A DNA stretch of 64,000 nt from Paracoccaceae bacterium (GTDB lineage Bacteria; Pseudomonadota; Alphaproteobacteria; Rhodobacterales; Rhodobacteraceae). The notes under the pieces are model-generated. The model saw nothing but the letters and a program-made list of their open reading frames with translations. It did no database searches and was not told the origin of the DNA. A program made the translations under genes and the position numbers. Of the stretch, positions 37,324 to 48,030 are shown in pieces (within the stretch, counting starts at the first letter, position 1; each line of letters begins with the position of its first letter). Location: contig JAGWVA010000006.1 of the NCBI GenBank assembly GCA_028875855.1, positions 7,501 to 71,500 on the forward strand, in the 5' to 3' direction.

Positions 37324-38541
37324 ATGCGGCGCTCTCCCGCCTTGGGGCTTTATCTCGCGCTGTCCGGCTGGCGGCGCGACAAGGCCGCACGGGCAGAGAC
37401 GCCGCCCCGGCCCAAGGGGCCGCTGCTCTGGCTTCACGCGCCCGATATCCTTGATTTTCCAGCCGTCGCGGACCTGCTGCGGCGGCTGGTCGATGAGCGG
37501 CCGGGAACACATGTTCTGCTGACCGCGCCCGATCCCGGCACCGAGGCCCCGGCCCTGCCCCGCCGGGTGCATCTTGCCCCCCTGCCGCCCGGCGACAGGG
37601 CGGGTCTTGCCGCCTTCATCGCCCATTGGCAACCCGACGCCTTCGCGCAGGTGGGCGGGCCGCCGGACCCGCTGGTCCTGATGGCGGTGACCGGTCTTGG
37701 GCTGCGGCCCATCCTCGTGAACCTCGCGCCGGCCGGGCGGGCCTTCTCGCTCGTTCCCGGTCTCAGCCGCGGCGCCTTGGGGACGGCGGCGCGCATCCTT
37801 GTCTCCGATCCGATCGCGGCGCGGCGGATGCGGCGGCTCGTGGGCCCTGCCGCGCCGATCGAGACGATCGGGCCGCTGGAACCGGCGCCCCCCGCCTTGC
37901 CGCATACCGAGGCCGAACGCGAGGCCGTCGCCGGCAGCCTTGGCGGTCGGCCTGTCTGGCTTGCGGCGGCCCTTCCCCCCGACGAGGTCGAGGCCGTGAT
38001 CGCGGCCCATCGCGCCGCGCTGCGTCTTGCCCATCGGCTGTTGCTGATCGTCGTGCCGCACGATCTGTCCGCCGCGCCCGCCCTTGTCACCCGCATGACA
38101 GAGACCGAGGGCTGGAACGTCGCGCTGCGCAGCAACGAAGAGGGGATAGAGGAAGACTGCCACGTCTATATCGCGGATACCGAAGGCGAGTTGGGCCTGT
38201 GGTTCCGCATCGCGCCGATCACCTACATGGGCGGCACCCTGTCGGATGCGGGCAGCCTGCGGCCCCCGACCGAACCCGCGGCGCTTGGCTCGGCGATCAT
38301 TCACGGCCCCCGTCCCGGCCCGCACGAGAAAGCCTATGCCAACCTCCGCGCCGCCCGGGCCACGCGGGAATTGCGCAACCCCACCGATCTGGGCGAGGCG
38401 GTAGGCGACCTGCTGGCCCCCGACCGCGCCGCGCAACTGGCCCATAACGCCTGGGCCTCGACCACCAGCGGGGCGGAAGTGGCCGACCGCGTGCTGCGCC
38501 TGATCGTCGAGGCGCTGCGCGAGACAAGGGGGGCAGGATGA
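37324..38541 (+). CDS. waaA: Kdo transferase-like glycosyltransferase (WaaA/KdtA), divergent
   Basis: The 405-residue protein occupies the waaA position between DUF4170 and lpxK and has the two-lobed glycosyltransferase outline: [11 protein letters not shown], the mid-protein [22 protein letters not shown] stretch and the C-terminal nucleotide-sugar lobe ([22 protein letters not shown]). Canonical WaaA has a WxHxxSxGE motif near the N terminus whose Glu is the catalytic base. Here the equivalent reads [10 protein letters not shown], so that Glu is absent. It may use another residue or have altered activity. Its stop overlaps lpxK (ATGA). Confidence 0.82.
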   Translation: MRRSPALGLYLALSGWRRDKAARAETPPRPKGPLLWLHAPDILDFPAVADLLRRLVDERPGTHVLLTAPDPGTEAPALPRRVHLAPLPPGDRAGLAAFIAHWQPDAFAQVGGPPDPLVLMAVTGLGLRPILVNLAPAGRAFSLVPGLSRGALGTAARILVSDPIAARRMRRLVGPAAPIETIGPLEPAPPALPHTEAEREAVAGSLGGRPVWLAAALPPDEVEAVIAAHRAALRLAHRLLLIVVPHDLSAAPALVTRMTETEGWNVALRSNEEGIEEDCHVYIADTEGELGLWFRIAPITYMGGTLSDAGSLRPPTEPAALGSAIIHGPRPGPHEKAYANLRAARATRELRNPTDLGEAVGDLLAPDRAAQLAHNAWASTTSGAEVADRVLRLIVEALRETRGAG

Positions 38542-39533
38542 CGACACCCGCCTATTGGTTCACCCCGCCCGAAGCGCCCGCATGGCAGGCGCGCATCCTG
38601 TCACCGTTGGGCAGGCTTTATGCCGCAGCGACGGCCCGGCGGCTTGCACGGGGCGCGGGCCTCGGCCCCGGCGTTCCGGTGATCTGCATCGGCAACCTGA
38701 ACGCGGGCGGAACGGGCAAGACGCCAACCACCATCGCGCTCCTTGAACGCCTGTCGGCGCGCGGGATCGCCGCCCATGTCGTCAGCCGCGGCCATGGCGG
38801 ATCGCTGCAGGGCCCGGTTCAGGTGGATTTGCGCAAACACAAGGCGGCCGAGGTGGGGGACGAGCCGCTCCTGCTCGCGGCCTTCACGCCGACCTGGGTC
38901 GCCAAGGACCGTGCGGCAGGTGCCAGGGCGGCGGCCTTGGCGGGCGCGCAGGTGATCCTGCTCGATGACGGGTTTCAGAATCCTTCCGTGAAGAAGGACC
39001 TGTCGATCGTCGTCGTCGATGCCGCGAAGGGCTTCGGCAACGGGCGCTGCATTCCCGCGGGCCCCCTAAGGGAGCCGGTCGATGTCGGACTGCGCCGGGC
39101 AGACCTCGTCCTGTCGATCGGCAACGCAGATGCGCAGGCGCGGTTCTCGACGGTGTGGGGCGCCCGGATTGGCCTGCCGCACCTGACAGGCGAACTGCTG
39201 CCCCTTCAGACCGGCATGGACTGGCAGGACATGCGCGTCATGGCCTTCGCCGGGATCGGCCACCCCGAGAAGTTCTTTGCCACCCTGCGCAGCCTTGGCG
39301 TGAAACTGCTGCGGACCGAGGCGCTGGCAGATCACCAGCCCCTGCCCACCGCCCTGATGCAGCGGCTCGAGGCAGATGCCTGGGCCAAGGGCGCGCAGTT
39401 GGTCACGACGGAAAAGGACGCGGTGCGCCTGCCGGAAAGCTTCCGTGCGCGCGTGTTGACATTGCCCGTTCGACTGCGGATCGACGATCCGACGGCGCTG
39501 GACGCAGCCCTCGACCGCCTGTTCCCGGTCTGA
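38538..39533 (+). CDS. lpxK: Tetraacyldisaccharide 4'-kinase
   Basis: LpxK phosphorylates the lipid A disaccharide at the 4' position on the inner face of the inner membrane. The 331-residue protein shows the N-terminal membrane-binding helix, the P-loop [11 protein letters not shown] (residues 52-62), VVSRGHGG, the [20 protein letters not shown] motif, and the C-terminal [10 protein letters not shown]. It is coupled to waaA by a 4-base overlap, so lipid A phosphorylation and Kdo addition are encoded together. Confidence 0.95.
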   Translation: MTTPAYWFTPPEAPAWQARILSPLGRLYAAATARRLARGAGLGPGVPVICIGNLNAGGTGKTPTTIALLERLSARGIAAHVVSRGHGGSLQGPVQVDLRKHKAAEVGDEPLLLAAFTPTWVAKDRAAGARAAALAGAQVILLDDGFQNPSVKKDLSIVVVDAAKGFGNGRCIPAGPLREPVDVGLRRADLVLSIGNADAQARFSTVWGARIGLPHLTGELLPLQTGMDWQDMRVMAFAGIGHPEKFFATLRSLGVKLLRTEALADHQPLPTALMQRLEADAWAKGAQLVTTEKDAVRLPESFRARVLTLPVRLRIDDPTALDAALDRLFPV

Positions 39534-39557
39534 TCTTGCGGGCGAGAATCGGCCCCC

Positions 39558-39580
39558 GCGATTTTTCGTCGAAAAATCGC
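39558..39580. repeat. 23-bp palindrome after the CoA-transferase gene
   Basis: GCGATTTTTCGTCGAAAAATCGC is a perfect inverted repeat around one central base, one base away from the stop codon at 39582-39584. Its 19-bp core is identical to the copy next to the argE stop. It also lies 24 bases after the lpxK stop and so may serve both convergent genes. Confidence 0.75.
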
Positions 39581-39581
39581 C

Positions 39582-40709
39582 TCAGCCCGCGATCTCGTCC
39601 TGATCCTGCCCGAGCTTCGGCGCGGGGCGGTTCAGGTCCAGTTCCGCCCCCGAGAAGGTGAAGGGCGACCGCACCCCCGGCACGCCATCGGGCGCGATCT
39701 TAAGCCCGCGCGCCACGACCTGCGGATCAGCAAAGACCTCGGCCAGATCGTTGATCGGCCCGGCAGGCACGCCCGCCGCCTCGCAGGCGGCCAGCAGGTC
39801 GGCCTTGGCCCATGTCTTCGTCGCCGCCGTCAACCGCCGGGTCATGTCTTCACGGTTGGCCACGCGGTCGGCATTGGTCAGGAAGTCCGGCGCCTCGGCC
39901 ATGTCCAAAAGATGCAGGATCTGGCAGAGCCGGCGATATTGCGAGTCATTCCCGGTGGCGATGATGATCCATCCGTCGGCGCAATCGAACACCGCATAGG
40001 GCGCAAGGTTGGGATGCGCGTTGCCCATCTTCACGGGCGCCGTCCCGGTCGCAAGGTAGTTCATCGCCTGATTGGCCATGATCGCCACTGCCACGTCCAT
40101 CAGGGCCATGTCGATGTGCTGGCCCCTTCCGGTGGCGCCCCGCTGGTGCAGCGCGGCAAGGATCGCGGTCGATGCATAGATGCCGGTGAAGATATCCGTG
40201 ACCGCCACGCCCACCTTCTGCGGCTGTCCGTCCGGGGCGCCGGTCACGCTCATCAGCCCGGCCATGCCCTGAATGATGAAGTCGTAGCCCGCGCGAGAGG
40301 CATAGGGACCGGTCTGCCCGAATCCGGTGATCGAGCAATAGATGAGCCCGGGGTTGATCGCGGCGAGGCTTTCGTAATCCAGCCCGTATTTCTTCAGCCC
40401 GCCCAGCTTGAAGTTCTCGATCACGACGTCGGCGTCCGCGACAAGGCGCCGGACCAGCGCCTGCCCCTCGGGCGTGGTGAAATCCGCGGTGACGGATTTC
40501 TTGCCCCGGTTCGCGGCGTGGAAATAGGCGGCCGAGCGGTCGCCCTCGCGCTCGATGAACGGGGGGCCCCAGCGGCGGGTGTCGTCGCCCTCGGGCGCTT
40601 CGACCTTGATGACCTCGGCGCCAAGGTCGGCGAGCGTCTGACCGGCCCAGGGGCCAGCCAGGATGCGTGCCAGTTCGACGACTTTCACACCGCTGAGGGG
40701 AGACGCCAT
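39582..40709 (-). CDS. CaiB/BaiF family III CoA transferase
   Basis: The 375-residue protein is a family III CoA transferase (SGVKVVELARILAGPWAGQTLADLGAEVIKVE; NRGKKSV; YCSITGFGQTGPYASRAGYDFIIQGMAGLMS; KVGVAVTDIFTGIYAS, with the catalytic Asp in VTDIFTG). Family members move CoA between carboxylic acids such as oxalate, carnitine or succinate; the donor here cannot be told. ATG 40709 is chosen because the conserved SGVKVVELA stretch begins five residues in; it lies 1 base after the dsbA stop. Confidence 0.92.
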   Translation of the reverse strand: MASPLSGVKVVELARILAGPWAGQTLADLGAEVIKVEAPEGDDTRRWGPPFIEREGDRSAAYFHAANRGKKSVTADFTTPEGQALVRRLVADADVVIENFKLGGLKKYGLDYESLAAINPGLIYCSITGFGQTGPYASRAGYDFIIQGMAGLMSVTGAPDGQPQKVGVAVTDIFTGIYASTAILAALHQRGATGRGQHIDMALMDVAVAIMANQAMNYLATGTAPVKMGNAHPNLAPYAVFDCADGWIIIATGNDSQYRRLCQILHLLDMAEAPDFLTNADRVANREDMTRRLTAATKTWAKADLLAACEAAGVPAGPINDLAEVFADPQVVARGLKIAPDGVPGVRSPFTFSGAELDLNRPAPKLGQDQDEIAG

Positions 40710-40710
40710 C

Positions 40711-41367
40711 TTACTTGGACTTCGCCAGTTCCGCGTCGAGGATCTTGGCGAATTCCTCATAGCCCATGTTCTGATGGGTCGTGCCGTCGATCACGAACGA
40801 GGGCGTGCCCTCGATGTGGTCGGCAGCCGTGTCCTTCTGGAACTTGGCAACCATGGCCTGCGCCATCTTCCCGTCGGTCATGCACTTGTCCAGATCGGCG
40901 CTGGAGATGCCGGCGGCAAGGCCGATCTTGCGCAGGTTGGCGACGGCCTGGTTCGGATCGCTGGTCCCGGCCCATTCGCGCTGCTTGTTATAGAGCATGT
41001 CCACGATGCCGAAGTAACGCATCGCACCGCCGCATTGCGCCATCATCCCGGCCCAGAGGCCGTATTTGTCGAAATAGACCTCGCGGATGGTGAAGCGGAT
41101 CTTGCCGTTATCGATGTAGTTCTTCTTGATCTTCGGCCAGACGGTGGCGTGGAACTCCTCGCAATGCGGGCAGGTGAAGGACAGGTATTCGATCACATGC
41201 ACCTTCGCATCGGGGTTCCCGATCGACATGTCGGGGATCGCGGGCAGGTCCTGCGTTGCGGATGCGGCCGCCGTGTCGGCCGCCATCGCGCGCTGCGGCG
41301 CCGCCATCCACAGGCCGCCCGCGATCAGCGCCGCGCCAAGCGCCAGAAGTGTCCGTTTGAATGCCAT
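40711..41367 (-). CDS. DsbA-family thiol:disulfide oxidoreductase
   Basis: The 218-residue exported thioredoxin-fold protein has a signal peptide (residues 1-29, ending PQRAMAA) and the active site FTCPHCEEF (Cys66, Cys69). The helical insert and the cis-proline segment EGTPSFVIDG follow. Its role is periplasmic disulfide formation or shuffling. The gene begins 4 bases after the DUF721 stop, on the same strand. This dsbA-DUF721-mutY neighbourhood is common in Rhodobacteraceae. Confidence 0.93.
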   Translation of the reverse strand: MAFKRTLLALGAALIAGGLWMAAPQRAMAADTAAASATQDLPAIPDMSIGNPDAKVHVIEYLSFTCPHCEEFHATVWPKIKKNYIDNGKIRFTIREVYFDKYGLWAGMMAQCGGAMRYFGIVDMLYNKQREWAGTSDPNQAVANLRKIGLAAGISSADLDKCMTDGKMAQAMVAKFQKDTAADHIEGTPSFVIDGTTHQNMGYEEFAKILDAELAKSK

Positions 41368-41371
41368 CTGT

Positions 41372-41908
41372 TCAGCCTTTCCGTTTCCCGGATCGTGTTA
41401 AGACGTTTTTTCCCAGTTCTTCAAGCGCAGCGCGCAGGCCTGCGTCCCGGATCGGCTCTGCCGCGCGGACAGCCGCCTGTTCCGCCACCGGATCGGGCCG
41501 AGGCGGCTCAGGGGGTTTCGGGGTGAAGGCCACCCGTCCCTCGGCAAAGCCCGTGGACGCCGTCTGGGTGATCAGGATGCGCGAGACGGCCGCATAGCCA
41601 TAGCAGGCGTTCACCCTGTCGCGGATGCGGTCCTTCTGCATCTCGATCAACGGGGCCTGCGCGCCGGTGGTCAGCAGCGTCAGCGTCGCCCCCATCGCGC
41701 CCCGGCCGTAGGCGATCTTGACCGGCAGGGCGGCGGCGGCGACATCGTCGCCCACCACCTCCGCCCAGTGGGTCAGAAGCCGCGACACCGCAAAGCCCCG
41801 GCTTTCGCCAGCCACGCGAATGCGGTCCTTCAGCAGGCCCGATGCCGCTTCGAAACCGCGCATCCGGCGGGCCGGGGGCGGGCCGGGGTTCTGGTTTCTC
41901 GGCGTCAT
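41372..41908 (-). CDS. DUF721 (DciA-like) protein
   Basis: The 178-residue protein carries a DUF721 domain (FAVSRLLTHWAEVVGDDVAAAALPVKIAYGR; LTLLTTGAQAPLIEMQKDRIRDRVNACYGY). A low-complexity Pro/Ala segment and a short C-terminal helix follow. DUF721 includes DciA, the loader of the DnaB helicase in bacteria without DnaC, so a replication role is plausible here. It is divergent from mutY and precedes dsbA. Confidence 0.85.
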   Translation of the reverse strand: MTPRNQNPGPPPARRMRGFEAASGLLKDRIRVAGESRGFAVSRLLTHWAEVVGDDVAAAALPVKIAYGRGAMGATLTLLTTGAQAPLIEMQKDRIRDRVNACYGYAAVSRILITQTASTGFAEGRVAFTPKPPEPPRPDPVAEQAAVRAAEPIRDAGLRAALEELGKNVLTRSGKRKG

Positions 41909-41992
41909 CCTCTGTCCATTCCCGAACTCACGGCTATTCTATCGCGGGGCTGGCGCGATGCCAGCGGAACGATCGAGACGAGGGCATAAAGA

Positions 41993-43054
41993 TTGTGTGA
42001 CGGTTTGGCCATCTCGGCGCAGCTTCTGGGCTGGTATGATCGCAACGCCCGCGTCATGCCCTGGCGCGTGGGCCCGGCCGAGCGCAAGGCAGGCCAGCGC
42101 CCCGATCCCTACCGGGTCTGGCTGTCCGAGGTGATGTTGCAGCAGACCACCGTGGCGGCCGTGCGCGACTACTTCCACCGCTTCACCGAACGCTGGCCCA
42201 GCGTCAGCGATCTGGCGGCGGCCGAGGATGCCAGTGTGATGGCCGAATGGGCGGGCCTTGGCTACTACGCTCGCGCCCGCAACCTGCTGAAATGCGCCCG
42301 CGCGGTGGCAACCGAACACAAAGGGCGGTTTCCTCAGACCCGCGACGGGCTGCTTGGCCTTCCGGGGATCGGCCCCTACACGGCCGCCGCCGTCGCGGCG
42401 ATTGCCTTCGACGAGGCGGCCACCGTGGTGGATGGCAATGTGGAACGCGTGGTGGCGCGGCTCTTTGCGGTGGAAACGCCCCTGCCCGCCGCCAAGCCCG
42501 AGCTCACACGCCTTGCAGCGACGCTCACGCCGCAAGACCGCCCCGGCGACCATGCGCAGGCGATGATGGACCTTGGCGCGACGATCTGCACGCCGCGCAA
42601 GCCCGCCTGCGGCATCTGCCCGCTGGTCGAACCCTGCGCGGCGCGCGCCGCCGGACTCGCGGCCGACTTGCCGCGCAAGGCGCCCAAGGCCGAGAAACCC
42701 ACCCGTTTCGGCATCGCCTACCTCGCCCGGCGCAGCGACGGCGCCTGGCTCCTGGAACGGCGACCGGACAGGGGCCTGCTGGGCGGCATGCTGGGCTGGC
42801 CCGGGTCGGACTGGTCCGCCGCCCCCACACCCGCCCCGCCCCTTGCCGCAGACTGGCGCGCGGGGCCAGCCGAGGTGCGCCATACCTTCACCCATTTTCA
42901 CCTGCGGCTCAGCCTGCGGATCGCCGAGGTGGGCCCCGATGCCGCGCCGGACCGCGGCGCCTTCCTTCCCCGGGACGCGTTCCGGCCTTCGGACCTTCCC
43001 ACGGTGATGCGCAAGGCCTTTGACGTTGCGCAAGGCGCGTTTGGCGGGAATTGA
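41993..43054 (+). CDS. mutY: Adenine DNA glycosylase MutY
   Basis: MutY removes adenine paired with 8-oxoguanine. The 353-residue protein has LSEVMLQQTTV (catalytic Glu46), the helix-hairpin-helix LPGIGPYTAAAV, VVDGNVERVVARL (catalytic Asp147) and the 4Fe-4S ligands Cys199, Cys206, Cys209 and Cys215 in the C-x6-C-x2-C-x5-C spacing. The C-terminal Nudix-like domain senses the 8-oxoG. No ATG fits; TTG 41993, with GAGGG about 9 bases upstream and an in-frame TAA just before, is the best start, TTG 42005 the alternative. Confidence 0.93.
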   Translation: MCDGLAISAQLLGWYDRNARVMPWRVGPAERKAGQRPDPYRVWLSEVMLQQTTVAAVRDYFHRFTERWPSVSDLAAAEDASVMAEWAGLGYYARARNLLKCARAVATEHKGRFPQTRDGLLGLPGIGPYTAAAVAAIAFDEAATVVDGNVERVVARLFAVETPLPAAKPELTRLAATLTPQDRPGDHAQAMMDLGATICTPRKPACGICPLVEPCAARAAGLAADLPRKAPKAEKPTRFGIAYLARRSDGAWLLERRPDRGLLGGMLGWPGSDWSAAPTPAPPLAADWRAGPAEVRHTFTHFHLRLSLRIAEVGPDAAPDRGAFLPRDAFRPSDLPTVMRKAFDVAQGAFGGN

Positions 43055-43100
43055 GAAATCCTGCGGATGCGTGTTTGATACCGCAAAGGAGGATGGCCAG

Positions 43101-44243
43101 ATGATCCCGCCACAGCAGGTTTCCCGGATTTCCAGCGCCCTGCCCTTCTGGCTGTCGCTGGGAACGTTGCCGCTCGCGGTGATCGGCGCGGCGCAGGGCG
43201 GGTGGGCGGTTCTTCTGCTGCCGATCTACACCTGGGGGCTTTTTTCGCTTCTGGATGCCGTGACGGGGCTGAACCTCGAGAATGCGGACCCGACCATGCC
43301 CGAACAGGGTCTGTTCTGGTATCGCCTCATCACGCTGATCTGGTTCCCGCTGGAATTCTGCGTGCTGTTCGGCACGATCTGGTATGTTACCCACAGCGGC
43401 CACCTGACCACGCTGGAAAAGGTGGGGCTGTTCTTCGGCATGGGCGTGATCTCGGGCACCGTCGGCATCAACTACAGCCACGAGCTGATGCACCAGAAAT
43501 CAAGGCTGGAACGCTGGTTCGGCGACCTGCTGCTGGCCTGCGTGCTTTACAGCCATTTCCGCACCGAACACCTGCGGGTGCATCACCCCTGGGTCGGCAC
43601 GCCGCGCGACACGGTGACGGCGCGCTACAACGAGGGCTTTCACCGCTTCTTCCCCCGCGTGCTGGTCGATGGCTATGCCTCGGCGTTCCGCGCAGAAAAG
43701 GCGATGCTGGCGCGCAAGTCGCTGCCGTGGTGGCACCGCTCGAACCCGTTCTGGCGCTACTGGGTGCTGGAGGCCCTGATGATCGCGCTGGCCGTGATCC
43801 TTGGCGGCTGGCAGGGTCTCGCGCTTTTTCTCTGGCAGGCCTTCGTCGCAGTCTGGCAGCTGGAGCTTGTGAACTACATCGAACATTACGGCCTGACCCG
43901 CCGCCACCTGGGCGAGGGGAAATACGAACACGTCCTGCCGCAGCATTCTTGGAACGCGGCGCACCGGGCGTCGAACTGGCTGCTGATCAACCTGCAACGC
44001 CATTCCGACCACCATTACAAACCCGACCGCCGCTTTCCCCTGCTGCAAAACCGGCCCGAGGCGGAGGCGCCACAGCTTCCCTACGGCTATCCGGTGATGA
44101 CGATGGCGGCGATGGTGCCGCCCCTGTGGAAACGGGTGATGAACCCGCGCGTGAAGGCATGGCGGCAGCAGTATTATCCCGACATCGCCGATTGGAAGCC
44201 CTGCAACAAGGCCCGGAACCCGATGCCGCGCGGCGCGGTCTGA
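43101..44243 (+). CDS. AlkB-type membrane di-iron hydroxylase (alkane monooxygenase-like)
   Basis: The 380-residue polytopic membrane protein has the four conserved motifs of alkane 1-monooxygenases: NYSHELMHQK (HxxxH), EHLRVHHPWVGTPRD (HxxxHH), NYIEHYGLTRR and LQRHSDHHYKP (HxxHH). These histidines bind two irons. The family omega-hydroxylates alkanes or related chains; specificity is not predictable, and no rubredoxin gene lies nearby. AAAGGAGGA precedes the ATG by 8 bases. It is followed after 5 bases by a cardiolipin synthase gene in the same operon. Confidence 0.9.
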   Translation: MIPPQQVSRISSALPFWLSLGTLPLAVIGAAQGGWAVLLLPIYTWGLFSLLDAVTGLNLENADPTMPEQGLFWYRLITLIWFPLEFCVLFGTIWYVTHSGHLTTLEKVGLFFGMGVISGTVGINYSHELMHQKSRLERWFGDLLLACVLYSHFRTEHLRVHHPWVGTPRDTVTARYNEGFHRFFPRVLVDGYASAFRAEKAMLARKSLPWWHRSNPFWRYWVLEALMIALAVILGGWQGLALFLWQAFVAVWQLELVNYIEHYGLTRRHLGEGKYEHVLPQHSWNAAHRASNWLLINLQRHSDHHYKPDRRFPLLQNRPEAEAPQLPYGYPVMTMAAMVPPLWKRVMNPRVKAWRQQYYPDIADWKPCNKARNPMPRGAV

Positions 44244-44248
44244 GGCGC

Positions 44249-45667
44249 ATGGCGAGCTGGGTCTATCTTCTCGTCTATCTCGGGTTTCAGGTCGCGGCGC
44301 TTTTGTGCGTGCGCTCGGCCATCGCCAACGGGCGCACCCCTCAGGGCGCGGTCGGCTGGGTCGTCTTCCTCTTCGCGGCCCCCTACATTGCCGTGCCGGT
44401 CTTCCTGATCTTCGGTCATCGCCGCTATCCCGGCTACATCAGCATTCGCCGCGCGCTGCGGACCGAGATCGCGGCGCTGCGCGACTTGGCCGCCCGGCAC
44501 GCGCCCCCGCGCGAAGCGGGCGATCCGGGCGACGTGGGCCGGCTCAAGGCATTCGAACGGCTGGCGGGCGTCCCCTTCGCCAACGGCAATGCGCTTCGAC
44601 TGCTCCTGAACGGCGAGGCGGCCTTTTCCGAGATCTTCGCCGCCATCGACAGGGCAGAACGCTATCTGCTGATCCAGTTCTACACGATCAATGACGATCA
44701 TCTTGGCCGCGATCTTGCCGACCGGCTGATCGCGCGGGCGCGGGCGGGCGTGCATGTGCATGTGCTCTATGATGCGATCGGCAGCGAGGTCACGCGCCGC
44801 TACCTCGCCCGGCTGCGCGAGGCTGGGGTGCAGATCCGCGACTTCCACGCGATCCGCCGCAGCCGGGGCCGGTTGCAGATCAATTTCCGCAACCACCGCA
44901 AGATCGTGGTCGTCGATGGCGCCGTGGCCTTCACCGGCGGCCTGAACGTCGGAAACGAATATGTCGGTCGCCGGCCCGCGCTGTCGCCCTGGCGCGACAC
45001 GATGGTGCGGGTCGAGGGGCCGAGCGTGGCGCAGCTTCAGTTCGTCTTTGCCGAGGACTGGCTTTGGTCCTCGGGCGAGAAACTGGCGCTGGACTGGGAG
45101 CCGCGGCCCGCGCGGGGCACGGCAACCGCGCTTGTCCTTCCGCCCGGCCCCGCCGATCCGCAGGAGACCGGCAGCCTGTATTTCGTCAACGCCATCGGCG
45201 CGGCGCAGGAGCGGATCTGGATCGCCAGCGCCTATTTCGTGCCCGACACCGATGTGCTGTCGGCCCTCAAGGTCGCGGTCCTGCGCGGGGTGGACGTGCG
45301 TCTTCTGATCCCGGACCGGCGCGATCACTGGCTGGTCTGGCTTGCCGCCTATGGCTTCGTGGACGAGGTGCGCCACGCGGGCGTGGGCGTCTGGCGCTAT
45401 ACCGAGGGGTTCATGCACCAGAAGGTGCTGCTGATCGACGACGACATCGCCTCGGTCGGGTCGATCAACCTCGACAACCGGTCGTGCCGGCTGAACTTCG
45501 AGGTGACGCTGATCGCGGCCGACCGCCCCTTTGCCGCCGAAGTGGCTCAGATGCTTGAACAGGACTTCACCCGGGCCGAACCGGTCCGGGCGACGCTGTC
45601 CCACAGGCGGGAAAAGGCGGTGCAACTGGCCGCACCGCTGGCACGGTTGCTGGCGCCGCTGCTGTAA
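44249..45667 (+). CDS. cls: Cardiolipin synthase (phospholipase D family)
   Basis: The 472-residue protein starts with two transmembrane helices (WVYLLVYLGFQVAALLCVRS; VGWVVFLFAAPYIAVPVFLIFG) and has two HKD motifs: NHRKIVVVDGAVAFTGGLNVGNEY and MHQKVLLIDDDIASVGSINLDNRS. This arrangement is bacterial ClsA/Cls, which joins two phosphatidylglycerols into cardiolipin. The ATG lies 5 bases after the alkB-like stop, so the two membrane enzymes are co-expressed. It is convergent with ccrM. Confidence 0.93.
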   Translation: MASWVYLLVYLGFQVAALLCVRSAIANGRTPQGAVGWVVFLFAAPYIAVPVFLIFGHRRYPGYISIRRALRTEIAALRDLAARHAPPREAGDPGDVGRLKAFERLAGVPFANGNALRLLLNGEAAFSEIFAAIDRAERYLLIQFYTINDDHLGRDLADRLIARARAGVHVHVLYDAIGSEVTRRYLARLREAGVQIRDFHAIRRSRGRLQINFRNHRKIVVVDGAVAFTGGLNVGNEYVGRRPALSPWRDTMVRVEGPSVAQLQFVFAEDWLWSSGEKLALDWEPRPARGTATALVLPPGPADPQETGSLYFVNAIGAAQERIWIASAYFVPDTDVLSALKVAVLRGVDVRLLIPDRRDHWLVWLAAYGFVDEVRHAGVGVWRYTEGFMHQKVLLIDDDIASVGSINLDNRSCRLNFEVTLIAADRPFAAEVAQMLEQDFTRAEPVRATLSHRREKAVQLAAPLARLLAPLL

Positions 45668-45696
45668 TGCCGGAACCGTCGTCCCGGCACGCGGCG

Positions 45697-46920
<1,224 letters not shown>

Positions 46921-47529
46921 TCACAACATCTTGTGCACGGGGGCAAAGGAACGCCTATGGTGTGGGGTCACCCCAAAATCTTGAAGCGCCTGCAGATGTG
47001 CCTTTGACCCGTAACCGGCGTTCGTCTCCCAGCCGTATCCGGGGTGCTGTTGCGCCAAATCCACCATGATCGCGTCGCGGGCCACCTTTGCCACGATCGA
47101 GGCGGCCGCGATGGACAGGACCCGCGCGTCGCCCTTCACCACCGCCTCGGCCGGGATGGTCAGGCCCCGGGGGATCATGTTGCCGTCGATCAGAAGGTGA
47201 TCGGGTGGGGCCCGCAGGCCCGCCACGGCCCGCTCCATCGCCAGATGACTTGCGCGCAGGATGTTCAGCCGGTCGATCTCTTCCACGCTGGCATGGGCGA
47301 CCGACACCTCGGCCACCGCACGGATGGCCGCATCCAGCGCAAGCCGGCGCTTCGCGGTTAACGCCTTGGAATCGTTCAGGCCTTCGGGGATGCGACCGGG
47401 GTCGAGGATCACGGCGGCGGCGGTGACGGGACCGGCAAGGGAACCGCGTCCCACCTCGTCCAGCCCGGCAATGCGAAACAGCCCGCGGGCGCGGGCTGCG
47501 GTTTCGAAAGAGAAATCAGGTGCGGTCAT
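46921..47529 (-). CDS. rnhB: Ribonuclease HII
   Basis: RNase HII removes ribonucleotides from DNA. The 202-residue protein shows the catalytic acidic residues in [13 protein letters not shown] (Asp, Glu), DGN in [11 protein letters not shown] and [14 protein letters not shown], and the C-terminal [21 protein letters not shown]. The family usually starts about 15 residues before the first motif, as here. It precedes ccrM on the same strand in the order typical of alphaproteobacteria. Confidence 0.95.
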   Translation of the reverse strand: MTAPDFSFETAARARGLFRIAGLDEVGRGSLAGPVTAAAVILDPGRIPEGLNDSKALTAKRRLALDAAIRAVAEVSVAHASVEEIDRLNILRASHLAMERAVAGLRAPPDHLLIDGNMIPRGLTIPAEAVVKGDARVLSIAAASIVAKVARDAIMVDLAQQHPGYGWETNAGYGSKAHLQALQDFGVTPHHRRSFAPVHKML

Positions 47530-47577
47530 TGCGGCAGATCACCCGATCCGCCGCCGCGCCGCAAGCCGCCTTGAGGA

Positions 47578-47859
47578 TCAATCCTCCCAGTGACGGTGCC
47601 AGCCATCATCGTGGCGCCACGCCCAGCGGCGATCCCGACGCCAGCCCCAGCGATGTTCGGGCTCGCGGTAGCGTTCGACGACGACAACACGGCCGCGGTC
47701 ATGGGCATGGGCGGCATCGGCGATGATCGCCAGAGCCGTGGCCCCGGCGATGAAGCCGAAAAGCCTGCCGTCATCCGCACGTGCGGGGGCGGCGGTGAAG
47801 CTGGCCATCAGCATCGCGCCGGCGGCGAGCGTCAGGGGGACGAACTTGCGCATGGTCAT
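47578..47859 (-). CDS. Small exported Trp/Arg/His-rich protein
   Basis: A 93-residue protein with a signal peptide (MRKFVPLTLAAGAMLMASFTAAPARA, if counted from the second Met). A Gly/Ala-rich hydrophobic stretch (LFGFIAGATALAIIADAAHAH) follows and then a tail dense in Trp, Arg, His and Asp (HRWGWRRDRRWAWRHDDGW). I recognise no family; the pattern recalls small periplasmic or cell-wall-associated proteins that may bind metals or nucleic acid, but that is a guess. GAAAGGAAC lies upstream of ATG 47859. Confidence 0.7.
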   Translation of the reverse strand: MTMRKFVPLTLAAGAMLMASFTAAPARADDGRLFGFIAGATALAIIADAAHAHDRGRVVVVERYREPEHRWGWRRDRRWAWRHDDGWHRHWED

Positions 47860-48030
47860 CTCGTGTTCCTTTCAACATTGCGGCGCGGCGAGGGGGACCC
47901 GCGTCCTCGATGGCTCAGAAGTGGGCCCGGACGCCTCTGCAGAGCAATATCGGGCGTTTGTTATACGATAACCGCAGCGGTTTCTGCCGCCGTTATTGAA
48001 TTGAACGGGCAGGTTGGCCATTGTCCGCCC

